29,530 nucleotides of DNA from a virus. Below are positions 29,116 to 29,530 of this stretch, in pieces. The DNA is taken from the IMG/VR virus record IMGVR_UViG_3300006969_000024, positions 1 through 29,530 of that record; one strand, written 5' to 3'. Below the pieces are notes generated by a model that was not told the DNA's origin, did no database searches, and saw only the letters and a list, made by a program, of their open reading frames with translations. Both the position numbers and the translations under genes were made by a program. Position 1 is the first letter of the stretch, and every line of letters begins with the position of its first letter.

Positions 29116-29154
29116 AATAGGGCTACAGGGCCACTCAAACCCTGTAGCCCTATT
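29116..29154 (-). terminator. perfect 15-bp hairpin after the capsid gene
   Basis: Bases 29116-29130 pair perfectly with 29140-29154 around a nine-base loop. Both arms contain the GCTACAGG word. Read leftward it lies between the capsid stop and the next ribosome binding site, and is followed by GTATTT, a weak T-rich tail. It fits a partial terminator that keeps capsid mRNA in excess over downstream genes, or an RNA-stabilising 3' structure. Confidence 0.7.
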
Positions 29155-29170
29155 ATGAGGGGCAGATCGT

Positions 29171-29530
29171 TTAGCCTTCAATTAAGTCGTCAAGGAGACC
29201 ATGAGAGTTACGACGGTGCGTACCAATCTCCGCGTACATAAACATCCGAGCCTCGTAGGCATCGAAGCCAATAACACGTTGCAGGTAAGAACCGTCTTCA
29301 TCCATCCAACCCCAATCGTCTTCACGATAGAGCTTGATTTCCTTCTCATTAACAAACTTCATCTGGTTAAACGGCATATCCACGTCAATAACAACAGGAA
29401 TATCACCATTATCGGTGGTGAAAGCAAGCCCCTTGAACCCGCCTTCAAATTCCTGAGTATTGACGAACCGACGATCAGTCTTCAACAGATTGAAGTAGGC
29501 ACGCCGGACGCCGAGGTTAGAGAAAATAAC
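29171..29530 (-). CDS. major capsid protein, C-terminal part (5' end beyond the window)
   Basis: The frame is open to the right edge, so only the last 119 residues or so are visible. VRRAYFNLLKTDRRFVNTQE, then GGFKGLAFTTDNGDIPVVID, FVNEKEIKLYREDDWGWMDE and DAYEARMFMYAEIGTHRRNS are the pattern of the HK97-fold capsid C-terminus in actinophages (spine and axial domain strands). The TTG at 29485 is internal. It is the first visible gene of the leftward structural operon and is followed by a strong hairpin. Confidence 0.87.
   Translation of the reverse strand, partial: VIFSNLGVRRAYFNLLKTDRRFVNTQEFEGGFKGLAFTTDNGDIPVVIDVDMPFNQMKFVNEKEIKLYREDDWGWMDEDGSYLQRVIGFDAYEARMFMYAEIGTHRRNSHGLLDDLIEG

Larger units (their letters stand above)
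444..29148. repeat. dispersed octamer GCTACAGG (22 copies across the window)
   Basis: Forward copies start at 444, 2955, 3056, 6978, 8594, 10028, 14344, 14617, 15596, 24468 and 29122. Reverse copies (CCTGTAGC) start at 2990, 4779, 8701, 9838, 10906, 13355, 16938, 19069, 21236, 25375 and 29141. About 0.9 is expected in both strands together for equal base use. Fourteen extend to GGCTACAGG. They lie in genes in several reading frames and in noncoding regions, so no protein motif explains them. Coordinates span first to last copy; the interval itself is not one element. Confidence 0.85.

Noticed and set aside
1-29530. CRISPR array or insertion sequence
   Set aside because: No evenly spaced direct repeats with unique spacers and no transposase were seen. 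The only tandem repeats are the coding repeats in the fibre gene.

Overview
The window is a stretch of a tailed bacteriophage genome, probably a lytic, podovirus-like phage of an actinobacterium. The host call rests on a WhiB-type iron-sulfur regulator (a family limited to Actinobacteria and their phages), on an exoribonuclease resembling mycobacterial Rv2179c, and on TAnnnT -10 boxes, one of which sits where it would start a leaderless mRNA. The morphology call rests on an HK97-type capsid followed by a connector, a stopper/nozzle-like protein and large internal virion proteins, with no tape measure, tail tube or sheath gene. Overall base composition is moderate (about 45% GC by eye), compatible with a low-GC freshwater-type actinobacterium, though this is inference. 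No integrase, excisionase or lysogeny repressor is visible.

Layout: bases 1-15509 are transcribed rightward. They carry an SNF2-like helicase, small zinc-binding proteins, a secreted metzincin-type protease, a DEDDh exoribonuclease behind a switch-like leader, MazG, an HNH nuclease, a recombination trio (Cas4-like nuclease, Sak4-like ATPase, DUF669/SSB-like protein), a roughly 400-nt structured noncoding region, tRNA-Leu(UAA), a secreted protein, tRNA-Gln(UUG), a small membrane protein, an amidase endolysin, a primase-helicase, a family A DNA polymerase, RuvC and a zinc-finger protein. Bases 15370-29530 are transcribed leftward: the end of the major capsid gene at the right edge, then head and neck proteins, a repeat-containing fibre, connector, stopper/nozzle, internal virion proteins (one of 1315 aa), an M23 peptidase, a lytic transglycosylase, a coiled-coil membrane protein, a holin candidate and WhiB. 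The two blocks converge and overlap tail to tail by 140 bp.

How it works together: the right-hand block builds and arms the particle. The M23 and transglycosylase genes sit with the structural genes and probably open the cell wall during DNA entry, while the rightward amidase with the leftward holin candidate probably handles exit. The left-hand block copies and recombines the genome and adjusts host RNA, nucleotides and transcription.

The most unusual signals are noncoding. (1) The octamer GCTACAGG occurs 22 times, 11 per strand and in several reading frames, against about 0.9 expected; it also forms arms of several RNA hairpins. (2) A roughly 400-nt region (8303-8708) folds into many long perfect helices, including a long-range pseudoknot. 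(3) The leader at 2954-3069 carries the octamer in forward, reverse and forward order, so two helices compete for the middle copy. (4) Two promoters carry perfect palindromes that look like operators.
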